A stretch of 64,000 nucleotides of DNA from Thiohalocapsa sp963704155 (lineage in GTDB: Bacteria; Pseudomonadota; Gammaproteobacteria; Chromatiales; Chromatiaceae), in contig CAVPHF010000015.1 in assembly GCA_963704155.1 (NCBI GenBank), positions 1 to 64,000 of the forward strand. Reading direction: 5' to 3'. Each line of letters begins with the position of its first letter. Position 1 is the stretch's first letter. Shown here piece by piece: positions 17,257 to 26,688 of this stretch. The notes under the pieces were generated by a model. That model did not search any database, was not told the origin of the DNA, and saw nothing but the letters and a program-made list of their open reading frames with translations. The position numbers were made by a program, and so were the translations under genes.

Positions 17257-19425
17257 TCACCAGTGCTCGAGTCGCCCAAGATCGGTTCGCGCCCGCCGCA
17301 GGTGCAGGACCAGTGAACGTGCCAGTCGGAGCAACAATGCGAGTGCCGCCGCATCCAAGCTGGTGTCTTTCAAACTGTCGAGTTGCGAGCGGCTCAGCAC
17401 CAGCAACTCGGCGTCCCGCGTGACCACCGCATCGGCGGAGCGGGGACCGGGATCGATGAACCCGATCTCGCCGAAGTACCCGCCCGGGCCGACACTGTCG
17501 AGGCGCTTGTAGTGATAGGTGCCGCTGGGCAGGCGCGAGTCGACGACGCCCTCCAACACGAAATAGATGGTATCGCCGAAGTCGCCGATAGAAAAAGGCC
17601 GTGCCTTGCGCGGCAGCGTCAAAGGCTGCATCAGCGGCACCAGCTTCGCCAATACCACCGCGTCGATGCCGACGAAGAGCTGGTTGTCTTCGATCTCCAC
17701 GCGCCGCGGGACGGCGGCTGGCGGATGGCCGAGGTCGGCCAACAGCAGATCCTCCGCGCGCTCCAATGCCTTGTCGGTGCTCTTGAAACTGGTCTTGAAA
17801 TCGGGCCGCGTATAACCTCCCGCGAAGGACCGCAACAGGTTTTCCATCTTGTGGCCGCGGGCCGCGCCGCGATGAATGTTGGCAAACAACATCTGGCCGC
17901 CGTTGGCACGCACACGCAGCGACATCTGGCGGAACAAGTCGAGTGCCGTCAGGTCCACCGATTGCACGCGTTGCATGTTGACGACGATCCAGACCGGGCG
18001 GTCGAGCACGGCGGCCAGATCGGTGAACAGATGGTCGACGGTGCCGAAAAACAGATGGCCGCGCAATTCGACATAGACGATGCGATCGCCGTGCTGATCC
18101 AGCAGGGCATGCTCCTCGTCATTGCGCAGACGCAGTGAACGCAACTCGCGTCCGCTGCCTCGGGCGTGGATCGTCGGCGCTCGGATCTGCCCGCGCACAA
18201 AGAGCAACATGGCCCCAAGGGCGCCGACACCGACGCCGATGATGAGGTCGAAGTAGAGCGTGAAGGCGACCACCAGCAGCGCGAGCACGCCGTCAATACG
18301 GGTTCGCTCGTCGCGCAGCCAGCGTAGCACGCGCCACTCCAGCATCGTGAAGCCGACATAGATGATGACGCCCGCGAGCACGCTAATCGGCAGGTATCGG
18401 CCGATGGGGCCGGCCACCAGGACCAAGGCGACAAAGCCGAGACCGGCGACCACGGCCGGCCAGCGCCGGCCGCCGGCATTGATCGCGACCAGTGTCGACC
18501 CTTTGGTACCGCCGCCGCCGATACCGCCCAATAGACCGGCCAGTATCTGGCCGACACCCTGGCAAGCAAGCTCTCCGCGGGCATAATGTCGAGCGCCGGT
18601 GGCGGAATCCGCCACGACGGCAGTCACCAGGCAGTCGATGGAGGCCAGCACCGCAAGCGCCATCGCCGCGGGCAACAACAGACCCCAGCGCAGATTGGTG
18701 AGCGCGGCCCAGCTGATATCGAGATCGATGCCGTCGAACTCGGGTATCGCACCAACGACCCAGGCATCGGGTATCGGCATCGGCGCCAGGCCCGCGGCAA
18801 CATGGAACCCGACCAGGCCAACGACCAGTCCGCTGATCACGCCGGGAACCTTGGGCAGGAGACGCGGCGTCAGCTTGATGGCGGCGAAGGTCAGCACCGC
18901 TGTTGCCATTGGCACCCAAGCCCAGGCGGGCGGAATCGCATGATCGAGCTGGGGCAACAACGGATCGATCTGCGAGCGCATCATCAGGACGCCGATGGCG
19001 GTCACCAGACCGGCAACCATCGGATAGGGAATGAACTTGATCAGCTGGCCGCCGCCGCCGAGTCCGATCGCAAGCTGAATCAGGCCAGCGAGCACGATCA
19101 GCACCGCAACCGCGACCAACAGATCGGCGCCCGAGATCCCCTGTGCGCTGAGCGACGCAACCGAGGCGACCAGCAGCATGGTGACCGGGCCATTGGGCGC
19201 ACTGATCATGCCGCGGGTGTAGCCACCGAGACCGGATACGAAGGACAGGGCCGCGGCCCCGATCAATCCCGCAAGCGCCCCCGCGGAGGCGCCCAGGCCC
19301 ATGGCCGCGAACAAGACAACGCCCAGGCCCATGGATTGCGGAAGCGCAACGGATGCGCCCGCGAGGCCCCCTAGCAGATCACCCAGTCCAAACCCCTTTC
19401 CAGCGTCATCCTGCAAACCGCCCAT
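17257..19425 (-). CDS. SulP family anion transporter with STAS and cyclic-nucleotide-binding domains
   Basis: Inner-membrane transporter of the SulP/SLC26 family. The first about 400 residues form the transmembrane core (VALPQSMGLGVVLFA, PNGPVTMLLVASVASL and many later hydrophobic helices, including LAGLLGGIGGGGTKGSTLVA). A STAS domain follows (RIVYVELRGHLFFG.., QSVDLTALDLF). The C-terminus is a cyclic-nucleotide-binding-like domain with the phosphate-cassette-like GYFGEIGFIDPGPRSADAV. Substrates of the family include sulfate, bicarbonate and other anions; sulfate or bicarbonate would suit a sulfur-oxidising autotroph (inference). The ATG at 19425 was chosen; a TTG codon lies in frame at 19452. 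The SulP-STAS-cNMP layout is known but less common than SulP-STAS. Confidence 0.88.
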   Translation of the reverse strand: MGGLQDDAGKGFGLGDLLGGLAGASVALPQSMGLGVVLFAAMGLGASAGALAGLIGAAALSFVSGLGGYTRGMISAPNGPVTMLLVASVASLSAQGISGADLLVAVAVLIVLAGLIQLAIGLGGGGQLIKFIPYPMVAGLVTAIGVLMMRSQIDPLLPQLDHAIPPAWAWVPMATAVLTFAAIKLTPRLLPKVPGVISGLVVGLVGFHVAAGLAPMPIPDAWVVGAIPEFDGIDLDISWAALTNLRWGLLLPAAMALAVLASIDCLVTAVVADSATGARHYARGELACQGVGQILAGLLGGIGGGGTKGSTLVAINAGGRRWPAVVAGLGFVALVLVAGPIGRYLPISVLAGVIIYVGFTMLEWRVLRWLRDERTRIDGVLALLVVAFTLYFDLIIGVGVGALGAMLLFVRGQIRAPTIHARGSGRELRSLRLRNDEEHALLDQHGDRIVYVELRGHLFFGTVDHLFTDLAAVLDRPVWIVVNMQRVQSVDLTALDLFRQMSLRVRANGGQMLFANIHRGAARGHKMENLLRSFAGGYTRPDFKTSFKSTDKALERAEDLLLADLGHPPAAVPRRVEIEDNQLFVGIDAVVLAKLVPLMQPLTLPRKARPFSIGDFGDTIYFVLEGVVDSRLPSGTYHYKRLDSVGPGGYFGEIGFIDPGPRSADAVVTRDAELLVLSRSQLDSLKDTSLDAAALALLLRLARSLVLHLRRARTDLGRLEHW

Positions 19426-19537
19426 CCCGATGCCTGTGCATCGCAAGGTCAAATTATGACGGAAAGATTACAGTTTAGTGACGCAAATCCCAAGCGCCTT
19501 GAACGCTTGTACGCGGGTTGAAGAATCCGAGCGGGGC

Positions 19538-19696
19538 TCAGACCTCGACATGGGCCGGAAAGGACGGAACGCGCTTGGACTGAACTCTTTCGCCGCTGGG
19601 GTCGAAGAACCGGAGCCGACCGTTTTCGGCGCAAAGCCAGACCTCAAGGGCGCCGGCTTCGAAGCAGAGTGCCCGTTTCTCCGCCATTGACGACAT
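19538..19696 (-). pseudogene. C-terminal remnant of a Uma2/DUF820-type endonuclease-like protein
   Basis: A 52-codon minus-strand frame reads MAEKRALCFEAGALEVWLC, then NGRLRFFDPSGE and PSFPAHVEV. The EKRALYF.AGA.EVW.C...G...FF pattern is the C-terminal end of Uma2/DUF820 proteins (restriction-endonuclease-like fold), which are numerous in purple sulfur bacteria. The nuclease core (normally about 100 residues upstream) is absent. The gap 19426..19836 holds nothing else that I recognise. Confidence 0.6.
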
Positions 19697-19836
19697 CTGC
19701 CCATTGCATAGTCGGGGCCTCGGGTGTGGCTTGAAAAACGAAAACGATCCGACTGGTGCGGGCCTCGAGTCTAGCAGAAGGGCGCAGGCCCTCGTCTCGC
19801 GCCTGATCGCGGGACCACCGAAACCCGTCGGATCGC

Positions 19837-22800
19837 TCAGATATCGAGACTGAGCCCGTCTCGCTCCCGTGCGGCTTTGTTTCCAGCCGTCGGGCGTCCG
19901 CTGCGCGACGGGCGCCAGAGCGTCGGTTCGGAGAGCCCCCGCCAGCCCCAGCGCAGCCAGCCGAGTAGTCGCCAGGCGAGCCAGAGTGCCCAGGCGAGCA
20001 TCAGTGCGCGATACACCCAGATGGGCGCGGAGACGACCGTGACCGGGACCGTCTCCGGTCCCTGCCGGTCGAGATACCAATTGAGGCTGGTCGCCGATGA
20101 TCCATTACCCGCGATCTGCATCTCCGGGCTGCCGAGCAGGCCCTGCTGCAATGCGACCAGCAGCGCGAGCAACGCGGCGATACTGAGTAGCACCAGCCCT
20201 AGCTGGACCAGGTTGAAATGCCAGGCGGCAACCTCGGTGCGCCAACGGTGGCGCAGGCCGAGTGCGAACAGCCAGATAGCAACCAGCGCGCCGACCCAGA
20301 CACCAACCTGGCTGAGACCGATGCCCAGCAGCAGCCAGTCGATGAACCCGAGCGGCGTCACCCGCGAACGCGCCAGCACCGCGGCCAGCACCAGCAGCAC
20401 CGCCAGCAGCGCCCAGAACAGCACTGCCGGCCCTATACCCGGGCCCGCAGTCCACAGCACCCAGCGTGCGGCGCCGAGCTGGACCCGGGTCTCAGCATTG
20501 ACGCCGGCCGTGCCCAGCTCCACCAGCGCGGGCTCGAAGACGGCCTGCATCCGACTCGGCTCGCGCCAGCCGAGCACGATCTGCTGACTGCCGGGCACCA
20601 GCGGCAGGTCCAGCGCGCTGCCCTGCAGGGCCAACGGGCGTTGCTGACCATCAATGCTCAGGCGGGTCAGCTCGGCGTCTGCCGGCAGGCGCAGCCGATG
20701 CCGCCCGCCCTGGCTGCTGCGCAGCGTCAAGCTCAACTCGGCCTCGCTGGCCCGGCGGCCGGGCGTGATCAGGTAGCGGCTGCGGTCCAGGGTCAGCGTC
20801 GACCCAGGCACACCAAGCGGACGCGACAGCAGCAGCTCGAGGCGCTCGCCGGGCCAGGGGCGCCAGGCCGGCAGCCATTGCTCGGTACTGCCGAGGTTCT
20901 GCACCGGCGGCACACCGTCGAAGCTGAGGTGCCAGAGCGGGCTGACTTGCAAACGCCATTGCTCGCTGAGCCTCGGATCATCGGCGGCGGTCAAGGTCAG
21001 TCGATCGACCGGCTTCAGCGCGGACGACCAGCGCATGCGCTGACGGCCCGGTGGCAAGGACACCAGGACGCCAGCGTCATCCACCTGAATGCCAGCGCTG
21101 GTCACCGCCTCGCCGGGGATGAGCGATACCCGCAGCGTGACCGCGGAGGCCGCCGGCGACAGCCGCTGCACCTCGGTATCAACACTCCAATCGAGTCCGA
21201 ACCGCAGCGTTCGAGTTACGCGCAGCAACGGCGGCAGCGCCCTTTGCTCCGTCGTCGGCTCGGTGTCTGCTGAAACACTATCGGCCGCGCGCTGACGCAA
21301 CAGCCGCAGCTGATCGCCAGGACGGCCGTCGCCGCCGACGCCATCCAGCCGCCATGCCGGGTCGAGCGTCGCCTCCAGTAGGCGCGGTTTCAGCGGCAGC
21401 GGAAGATCCAGCTGATCGACGCGCGGCAGCGGACCGGCAAGCAGCAGCAGGTGCCGGCCGGCCGGCACCGGCACGATCAGACCGCCGTCGTCCAGGCCGC
21501 GCAGCCCATCGAGCGGCTGACCGTCCAACTCGACACGGACCGGCAACCAGCCGTCTCTGGAGCCCGGCACAGGCAGCGCGACCGCCTCTGCGGCATCGAC
21601 CGCCAGCAGCAGCCTGAGTTCGGCGGCCGAGGCATCCAGCACCATTCGAGGGATCTCCACGCACCGCGGCAGGCAGTCCGGCGGCTCGAGCAGGCGCTGC
21701 TTCAGGCTGTCCAAGAGCTCGGCCGGAGGAAAGGCCGCGGCGCCGACCGATACGGCATCGGCCTGATCCGCTGCCGCCATAGGCTGGGCAAGCCCGACAT
21801 CCGGCTGGACGAGCAGGACGGCGCACAGCGTCAAACCGGCCGCACTCGCCAGCGCGCCTCGAGGCTTCGCCCGAGAGGCCGGCACTAGGTTCGCCAACCG
21901 CAGGCCGAGCATCAGCACCAGCAGAAGCCGCCCGACGGCGAGCAGGAGCGCTGCCCAGGGCGGCAGCAGCCACAACCGCAGCTGATGATCGGCTGGCACC
22001 GGCCCGCTCCAGCTCAGAGTGAAACTGCGCCAGGTCCAGTCCGGCACTCCGGCGCCGGTCTGCAGTCGGGCATCCGGGTCCAGCGTCGGCAAGGGGCGTG
22101 GACCGACCGGGGCGGACAGGCCCGCCTGTTTGCGCCGAGACAGCTCGGTGACCGCTTCCGCCTCGGCAAGGCCGCGGTCGAACCGATTGGCCGCCTCATC
22201 GGCGGCGGGCGCTGCCGGCGCATGCACCATCCCAGGAACACTGCCGACCAGCATGCCGCTCAGACCGGCACCCTGGCGATCGAGCTGCGGGAACAGACCG
22301 TCTCGCATCTCGGTGACCAAGAAGGGCAAGGCGATCAGCGCCAGCAGCAGCAAGGCGCCCCGGTAGTAGACTTGCAACAGCATACGAAGCCGCCGAAAGT
22401 CGCGCACACCTCCCGCCTCGGTTTGATCATCGGCGGATGCGGCGGGCAGCACCCGCAGCAGCGCCGCGGCCGCCAAGACATGGAGCCAAATCCAGCGCGG
22501 TGCGCCCGGCTCCTGCCAGGTCAAGACCAGCGTCAGCAGTGCGAGCAGGCCCCAGTGCCAGCCCCAGAGTCGGCCGATCGCGAGCGCCGCCACCAACACC
22601 AGAAACAGGTCCAACAGCGACCAGCGCGCGAGCCAGGTGTTCGGCAGATTGTCGACACCGTCGACCGCCAGCAGGTCCCAACCCGGCGGCAGATTCAGCC
22701 GCGTCGCGGCACCGTCCAAGGGTAGCGTCCAGCCGGAACTTGGCAGGTCCACACGCCAGCCCACCGGACCGCTGTCGATGCGCGCGTCTGCGCTCAGCTC

Positions 22801-24111
22801 GAGTCGCCCGCGGCGAACCTCGACGCCTTGCAGCGGATCATCCTCGCTCAGCCGGGTGATGAAGCGCGACTGCTTATCCACGCGGACCTGCCCCAGCCGC
22901 AGCACCGGCTCGGCCTCCAGCCGCCAGCGCTGCTCGAGCGTACCGCTCAAACGGTCGCGCACGCTGAAGGCATCACCGGCGAAGTCCAGCCAGAGTGTGC
23001 GATCCAAGCGCACGCGATCGGCGCCGGACGCGCCGCGGCGCAGCTGCTCCAGGCGCAGCGTCATGCCGGTACGCATCAGATAGGCGGGCAACTGCTGCCA
23101 GTCGGCTGGCAGCCGGGTTTGGCGCGGATCGACCAGGTCGGCGCCCGTCACTTCCACCTGGCGCAACGCCGGACGCGCCGAGAAGACCCAGACCTCCTGC
23201 TCCGGCCAGGGCGCTGCATGCGAATCCAGGGTCAGCGCGTCGACCGGCCCGGCATGATGGCTGTCGAGCGTGAGCTCCCAGCGGCCAGGGCGCAATTGCA
23301 CCTGCAGCATGCCGCCCGCGACCGCCGCCGTGGAGACATCGTCGGCAACAACCGGCTCCCCGCTGGCGCCGAGCAGACGCGCCGGCAGAGGGCTGTCGAT
23401 ACGCAGCGGTATGCCGCCCGGGAGCATGATCGGCCCGAGACGCACCTCGCGGGTCTGGCCCGACACCTCCAGGGCCAGACGGGTACGGACCTGAAGCGGC
23501 ACCTCGTCGTCGATGCGCCGCGTCACCTCGATCATCAGGCTGTCAGGCTCGCCGCCGCGAGACGACCGCGCCCCGCCGCCGAGCCACAGCCGGCCGCCGT
23601 CATCCAACCGCGGGGTGGCCACCTCGGCGCCGTCGAGACGCAACGCCAGCAGGCCCGTCTCGGCCGGAATCGCCAGCAGCTCGGGCCGCCTGGGCCAGAC
23701 AAAGCCTCCGGTCAACAGATGCTGGCCGCCCTTGAGCCTTACGGCAGGCCGACCGCCCTGCTCCACCACGGCGAGCGCCCGATCCCCGCTGCTGACTTGC
23801 TGCGGCCATTGGGCGTCGCCGCCCGGCAGCGGCACCCAGGCATCGGCCTGCACAGTCCACTGCTGCTGGAAGCGCCCGCCGGTGTCGTCGATCTCCAGCC
23901 GCAGCCGGCCCGGCCAGGCACAGATACGACTGCCGTCACCGGTGCTGCCCAAGGGGCAGGCGCGCTGATCCTGGTCGTCGAGCACCCAGTCGACCCAATC
24001 CGACAAGACATCCGGAATGGCCGGTTCAGCCGCGCTGGCGATGCCCAAGGTCGCGGACGCCAAGACCATCAGCAGCGCGGCAGTGCAGATCGAACGAAAC
24101 GAACGCGACAC
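19837..24111 (-). CDS. Very large exported membrane protein of unknown function
   Basis: About 1,424 residues. A signal peptide (AALLMVLASATLGIASAAE) is followed by long beta-rich, Trp- and Asp-rich presumably periplasmic stretches. Hydrophobic blocks interrupt them around residues 500..620 (LLDLFLVLVAALAIGRLW, VYYRGALLLLALIALPFL), around 710..770, and in a C-terminal cluster (AVLFWALLAVLLVLAAVLA, LLGIGLSQVGVWVGALVAI). I recognise no catalytic motif and give no function. A GTG at 24111 is taken as the start because GGGAGG lies 6 bases upstream; an in-frame GTG at 24129 is also possible. The gene begins about 30 bases after lutC ends, on the same strand, so it may be the last gene of a lutB-lutC operon, though no functional tie is evident. 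Confidence 0.8.
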   Translation of the reverse strand: MSRSFRSICTAALLMVLASATLGIASAAEPAIPDVLSDWVDWVLDDQDQRACPLGSTGDGSRICAWPGRLRLEIDDTGGRFQQQWTVQADAWVPLPGGDAQWPQQVSSGDRALAVVEQGGRPAVRLKGGQHLLTGGFVWPRRPELLAIPAETGLLALRLDGAEVATPRLDDGGRLWLGGGARSSRGGEPDSLMIEVTRRIDDEVPLQVRTRLALEVSGQTREVRLGPIMLPGGIPLRIDSPLPARLLGASGEPVVADDVSTAAVAGGMLQVQLRPGRWELTLDSHHAGPVDALTLDSHAAPWPEQEVWVFSARPALRQVEVTGADLVDPRQTRLPADWQQLPAYLMRTGMTLRLEQLRRGASGADRVRLDRTLWLDFAGDAFSVRDRLSGTLEQRWRLEAEPVLRLGQVRVDKQSRFITRLSEDDPLQGVEVRRGRLELSADARIDSGPVGWRVDLPSSGWTLPLDGAATRLNLPPGWDLLAVDGVDNLPNTWLARWSLLDLFLVLVAALAIGRLWGWHWGLLALLTLVLTWQEPGAPRWIWLHVLAAAALLRVLPAASADDQTEAGGVRDFRRLRMLLQVYYRGALLLLALIALPFLVTEMRDGLFPQLDRQGAGLSGMLVGSVPGMVHAPAAPAADEAANRFDRGLAEAEAVTELSRRKQAGLSAPVGPRPLPTLDPDARLQTGAGVPDWTWRSFTLSWSGPVPADHQLRLWLLPPWAALLLAVGRLLLVLMLGLRLANLVPASRAKPRGALASAAGLTLCAVLLVQPDVGLAQPMAAADQADAVSVGAAAFPPAELLDSLKQRLLEPPDCLPRCVEIPRMVLDASAAELRLLLAVDAAEAVALPVPGSRDGWLPVRVELDGQPLDGLRGLDDGGLIVPVPAGRHLLLLAGPLPRVDQLDLPLPLKPRLLEATLDPAWRLDGVGGDGRPGDQLRLLRQRAADSVSADTEPTTEQRALPPLLRVTRTLRFGLDWSVDTEVQRLSPAASAVTLRVSLIPGEAVTSAGIQVDDAGVLVSLPPGRQRMRWSSALKPVDRLTLTAADDPRLSEQWRLQVSPLWHLSFDGVPPVQNLGSTEQWLPAWRPWPGERLELLLSRPLGVPGSTLTLDRSRYLITPGRRASEAELSLTLRSSQGGRHRLRLPADAELTRLSIDGQQRPLALQGSALDLPLVPGSQQIVLGWREPSRMQAVFEPALVELGTAGVNAETRVQLGAARWVLWTAGPGIGPAVLFWALLAVLLVLAAVLARSRVTPLGFIDWLLLGIGLSQVGVWVGALVAIWLFALGLRHRWRTEVAAWHFNLVQLGLVLLSIAALLALLVALQQGLLGSPEMQIAGNGSSATSLNWYLDRQGPETVPVTVVSAPIWVYRALMLAWALWLAWRLLGWLRWGWRGLSEPTLWRPSRSGRPTAGNKAARERDGLSLDI

Positions 24112-24143
24112 GACAGCCCTCCCAAGCACGATTCAGCGACCTC

Positions 24144-24815
24144 TCAGGAGAGCACACCCGTGCCGCGCACCAACACCAGCAGCTGCGCCGGGCCGTGGAC
24201 GCCGTAGGCCAGTGTTTGCTCGATGTCGGCGGACTTCGACGGGCCGGAGATCAGCAGCGCATTGGTCGGCAGCGCGCCCGGCCTGTCCCAGCCCTCGGCG
24301 GCCATCAGCTCATGAAGTGTCGAGACGATCTGGCCGACCTCCAACAGCACGCAGTGGATGGCCGGCACCAGCGACAGCAGGCGCGGCTCCGCCGGGCTCG
24401 GCCAGAGCACCAGCGAGCCGGTCTCGGCGATGGCCGCACGGCAGCCCGTGAAGCCGGCGCCGGTGGCATCGAAGAGCGCCTCGCGGCAGACTTCGATGGG
24501 CTGCTCATGCGCAACCAGCGTCGGCGCGCCGCCGGTGGTCGGCCAGCCGCTGGTCAGCTCGGCGGCCAAGGGGCCGTCGGGGCCGTAGCGCAGGTTGGCG
24601 GCGCCCTTGTCATGCAGCAACGCGGCCAGCCTGGTCGGCCAGTCGTCGCCGACCTCGTGCAGCTCGCCGCGCACGGCCTCCAGCATGCGCCGGAACCGCG
24701 CCAAACGCTCGGCCGCGTCCCAGTCGAAGCGGCGCGTCGCTATCTGGGGCAGCGGCACCGGTTCCGCCCGATGGGAACGCAGTCGGGTCAGGATGTCGGC
24801 GCGCGCCTCAGTCAT
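24144..24815 (-). CDS. lutC: LutC/YkgG-type lactate utilisation protein (LUD domain)
   Basis: 223-residue LUD-domain protein. It has the family's pattern of an N-terminal helical part, a central ETGSLVLWPSPAEPRLLSLVPAI-type region (read in two parts, TGSLVLWPS and PRLLSLVPAIH) and the C-terminal LLISGPSKSADIE. In the LutABC complex, which oxidises L-lactate, LutC is the small subunit; its reaction alone is not defined. Its ATG overlaps the last 8 bases of lutB (gATGACtga), which indicates translational coupling. No lutA (the two-CCG-domain subunit) is present in the window. Confidence 0.88.
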   Translation of the reverse strand: MTEARADILTRLRSHRAEPVPLPQIATRRFDWDAAERLARFRRMLEAVRGELHEVGDDWPTRLAALLHDKGAANLRYGPDGPLAAELTSGWPTTGGAPTLVAHEQPIEVCREALFDATGAGFTGCRAAIAETGSLVLWPSPAEPRLLSLVPAIHCVLLEVGQIVSTLHELMAAEGWDRPGALPTNALLISGPSKSADIEQTLAYGVHGPAQLLVLVRGTGVLS

Positions 24816-26229
24816 CGCTGAAGCCCTCCCGGCGCGCGAGTGTGTGTAGGGTGCTCGGCGCTATGAGCGGAGCTGCGCGGGTGCGGGTCCAAGGACCGAG
24901 CATGCCGGTCAGCTTCGCGCTAAGCCTATCCCCCAGCAATGCGTGCAGCCGGCTGAAACCGGCAGTCATTCCGCGGTACAGACGCGGGCGCACGTGCAGC
25001 GCGGCCCAGCCGCCCCAAAGCGCGCCCTGCAGCCGAGGTCTGTCGCCGCCCGGAACGATGGCGCCCTCGGCATGCTCGTGCCGCAGCCGATTCAGCAGTT
25101 GCGGGATCGGGATGCGCACCGGGCAGACCTCTGCGCAGGCGCCGCAGAGGCTCGATGCCTGCGCCAGCTCACCCTGTACCCGAAGACCCTGCAGCTGCGG
25201 CTCCAGGATGGCACCGATGGGGCCCGGATAGACGGTGCCGTAGCCATGCCCGCCGATGCGGGTGTAGACCGGACAGTGATTCATGCAGGCACCGCAGCGG
25301 ATACAGCGCAGGGTCGCGCGCAGCTCCGGATCGGCGTGGATGCGAGAGCGGCCGTTGTCCAGCAGCACCAGGTGCACCTCGCGCGGACCATCCGTCTCTT
25401 GCGGCTTGCGCGGGCCGCTGATCATGTTGACGTAGGTAGTAACCGGCTGACCGGTGGCGCTGCGGGTCAGCAGCGTCAGCAAGGGTGCCAGGTCCTGCAA
25501 TCGCGCGATCACCTTTTCGATGCCGGTGATGGCGATATGCACCTCGGGCGCCGTCGTGCTCATGCGTCCATTACCCTCGTTCTCGATCAGACACAGGGTG
25601 CCGGTCTCGGCGACAGCGAAATTGACGCCGGACAAGCCGACCCGGGTGTCGCGAAAACGCTCGCGCATGACGCGCCTCGCGAGCGCGGTGAGGCGCTCGA
25701 TGTCCTCGCTGTAGCCCTCATCGGGAAAATGCGCGCTGAACAGCTCGGCGATCTCGCGGCGGTCCTTGTGCACGGCGGGCGCGACGATATGCGACGGGTG
25801 CTCATCGGCCAGTTGGATGATCAGCTCGCCGAGATCGGTCTCGATGGGCTCGATGCCATGCCCCCTGAGGTGGGCGTTGAGGCCGATCTCCTCTGAGACC
25901 ATCGACTTGCCCTTGATGATGGCATCGGCGTCGTGCCGGCGCATCAGGCCGAGGATGATCGCATTGGCCTCGGCTGCGTCCTGCGCCCAATGCACCTGTA
26001 TGCCGTTGGCCGTGCAGCGTTGCTCCAGTTGTTCCAGCAGCGCGGGCAGATTGGCCAGCGCGTGGTCGCGGATCGCCTGGCCCTGGTCGCGCAGCCGCTC
26101 CAGCTCGGCGGCGTCCGGAAAGGCAGCGCGGCGTTTGTCGATCAGACCGTCCATGGCGCGGCGAATATTGCCGCGCACGCGCTCGCGGCCCAGGGCGCGC
26201 TCGGCGCGGATGCGGAACTCGGTGCGCAT
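24808..26229 (-). CDS. lutB: LutB-type iron-sulfur protein of lactate utilisation
   Basis: 473-residue protein with an N-terminal LUD domain (GVNFAVAETGTLCLIENEGN is the family hallmark) and two [4Fe-4S] motifs. The first is CIRCGACMNHCPVY and the second CGACAEVCPVRIP. It is the electron-transfer subunit of the LutABC lactate dehydrogenase complex. The ATG at 26229 was chosen because AGGAG lies 7..8 bases upstream; the open frame extends further but without such a site. It is coupled to lutC by overlap. LutA is not next to it, so the complex would need a LutA encoded elsewhere or a different partner. Confidence 0.9.
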   Translation of the reverse strand: MRTEFRIRAERALGRERVRGNIRRAMDGLIDKRRAAFPDAAELERLRDQGQAIRDHALANLPALLEQLEQRCTANGIQVHWAQDAAEANAIILGLMRRHDADAIIKGKSMVSEEIGLNAHLRGHGIEPIETDLGELIIQLADEHPSHIVAPAVHKDRREIAELFSAHFPDEGYSEDIERLTALARRVMRERFRDTRVGLSGVNFAVAETGTLCLIENEGNGRMSTTAPEVHIAITGIEKVIARLQDLAPLLTLLTRSATGQPVTTYVNMISGPRKPQETDGPREVHLVLLDNGRSRIHADPELRATLRCIRCGACMNHCPVYTRIGGHGYGTVYPGPIGAILEPQLQGLRVQGELAQASSLCGACAEVCPVRIPIPQLLNRLRHEHAEGAIVPGGDRPRLQGALWGGWAALHVRPRLYRGMTAGFSRLHALLGDRLSAKLTGMLGPWTRTRAAPLIAPSTLHTLARREGFSDD

Positions 26230-26445
26230 GCGGTTACTCCTGCCGGATGAATCAGCTGAGTGTGTCACTTGCGCGGATGGAACACCAGTCACGGAGCACG
26301 GCGCCTAGCACTCTGTATCGCATTGCGTTTAAAGCAACACTGCCCTAACCTGACCGAATCTGCCCGTCCGGCGCGGATGGTCACCGAGGCTCGCCCTCGA
26401 TCGCCGTGCCCTCCCCATCACCAGCCAACGGAGCCGAGGACCCGC

Positions 26446-26598
26446 ATGCATGCGCTGCAGCTTTGGATGGTCGAGCGCGGCTTCCCATTCAATTTCTCGA
26501 CGGTCAAGCTACAGATCAGGACGCAGCTCAGCGCTTACCAGGAGCGCGAGCGTCTGCTGCAGCAGACGGCCAAGCCGGCGGCCGCGCGCGCGGCCTGA
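26446..26598 (+). CDS. Possible small protein, 50 residues
   Basis: A short frame from the ATG at 26446 encodes an amphipathic helical peptide (MHALQLWMVERGFPF, then TVKLQIRTQLSAYQERERLL) ending in Ala-rich sequence. No family recognised. It lies in the roughly 460-base space between lutB (minus) and the hydrolase gene (plus) and has only a weak purine stretch upstream. The regular helix pattern favours a real peptide, but chance in high-GC DNA is quite possible. Confidence 0.35.
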   Translation: MHALQLWMVERGFPFNFSTVKLQIRTQLSAYQERERLLQQTAKPAAARAA

Positions 26599-26688
26599 AT
26601 GCTGGGCTTAGGTTAGATCTACTCTTAGGCTGCCCATCAGCATCGCCCGACAATGCCCAACAACCCATCGACGTCCACACACTTCGTT

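Noticed and set aside
19640..19665. The motif gcgcaaagcc on the plus strand looked like the core of a second GEMM riboswitch.
   Set aside because: The upstream ggcaaac block, tetraloop stem and downstream gggtagc block are missing, and the sequence is explained as codons of the Uma2-type remnant on the other strand.
22828..24207. A 459-codon plus-strand open frame.
   Set aside because: It lies fully opposite the large exported protein and lutC, with the Arg/Gln/Ala-rich composition typical of shadows in high-GC DNA.
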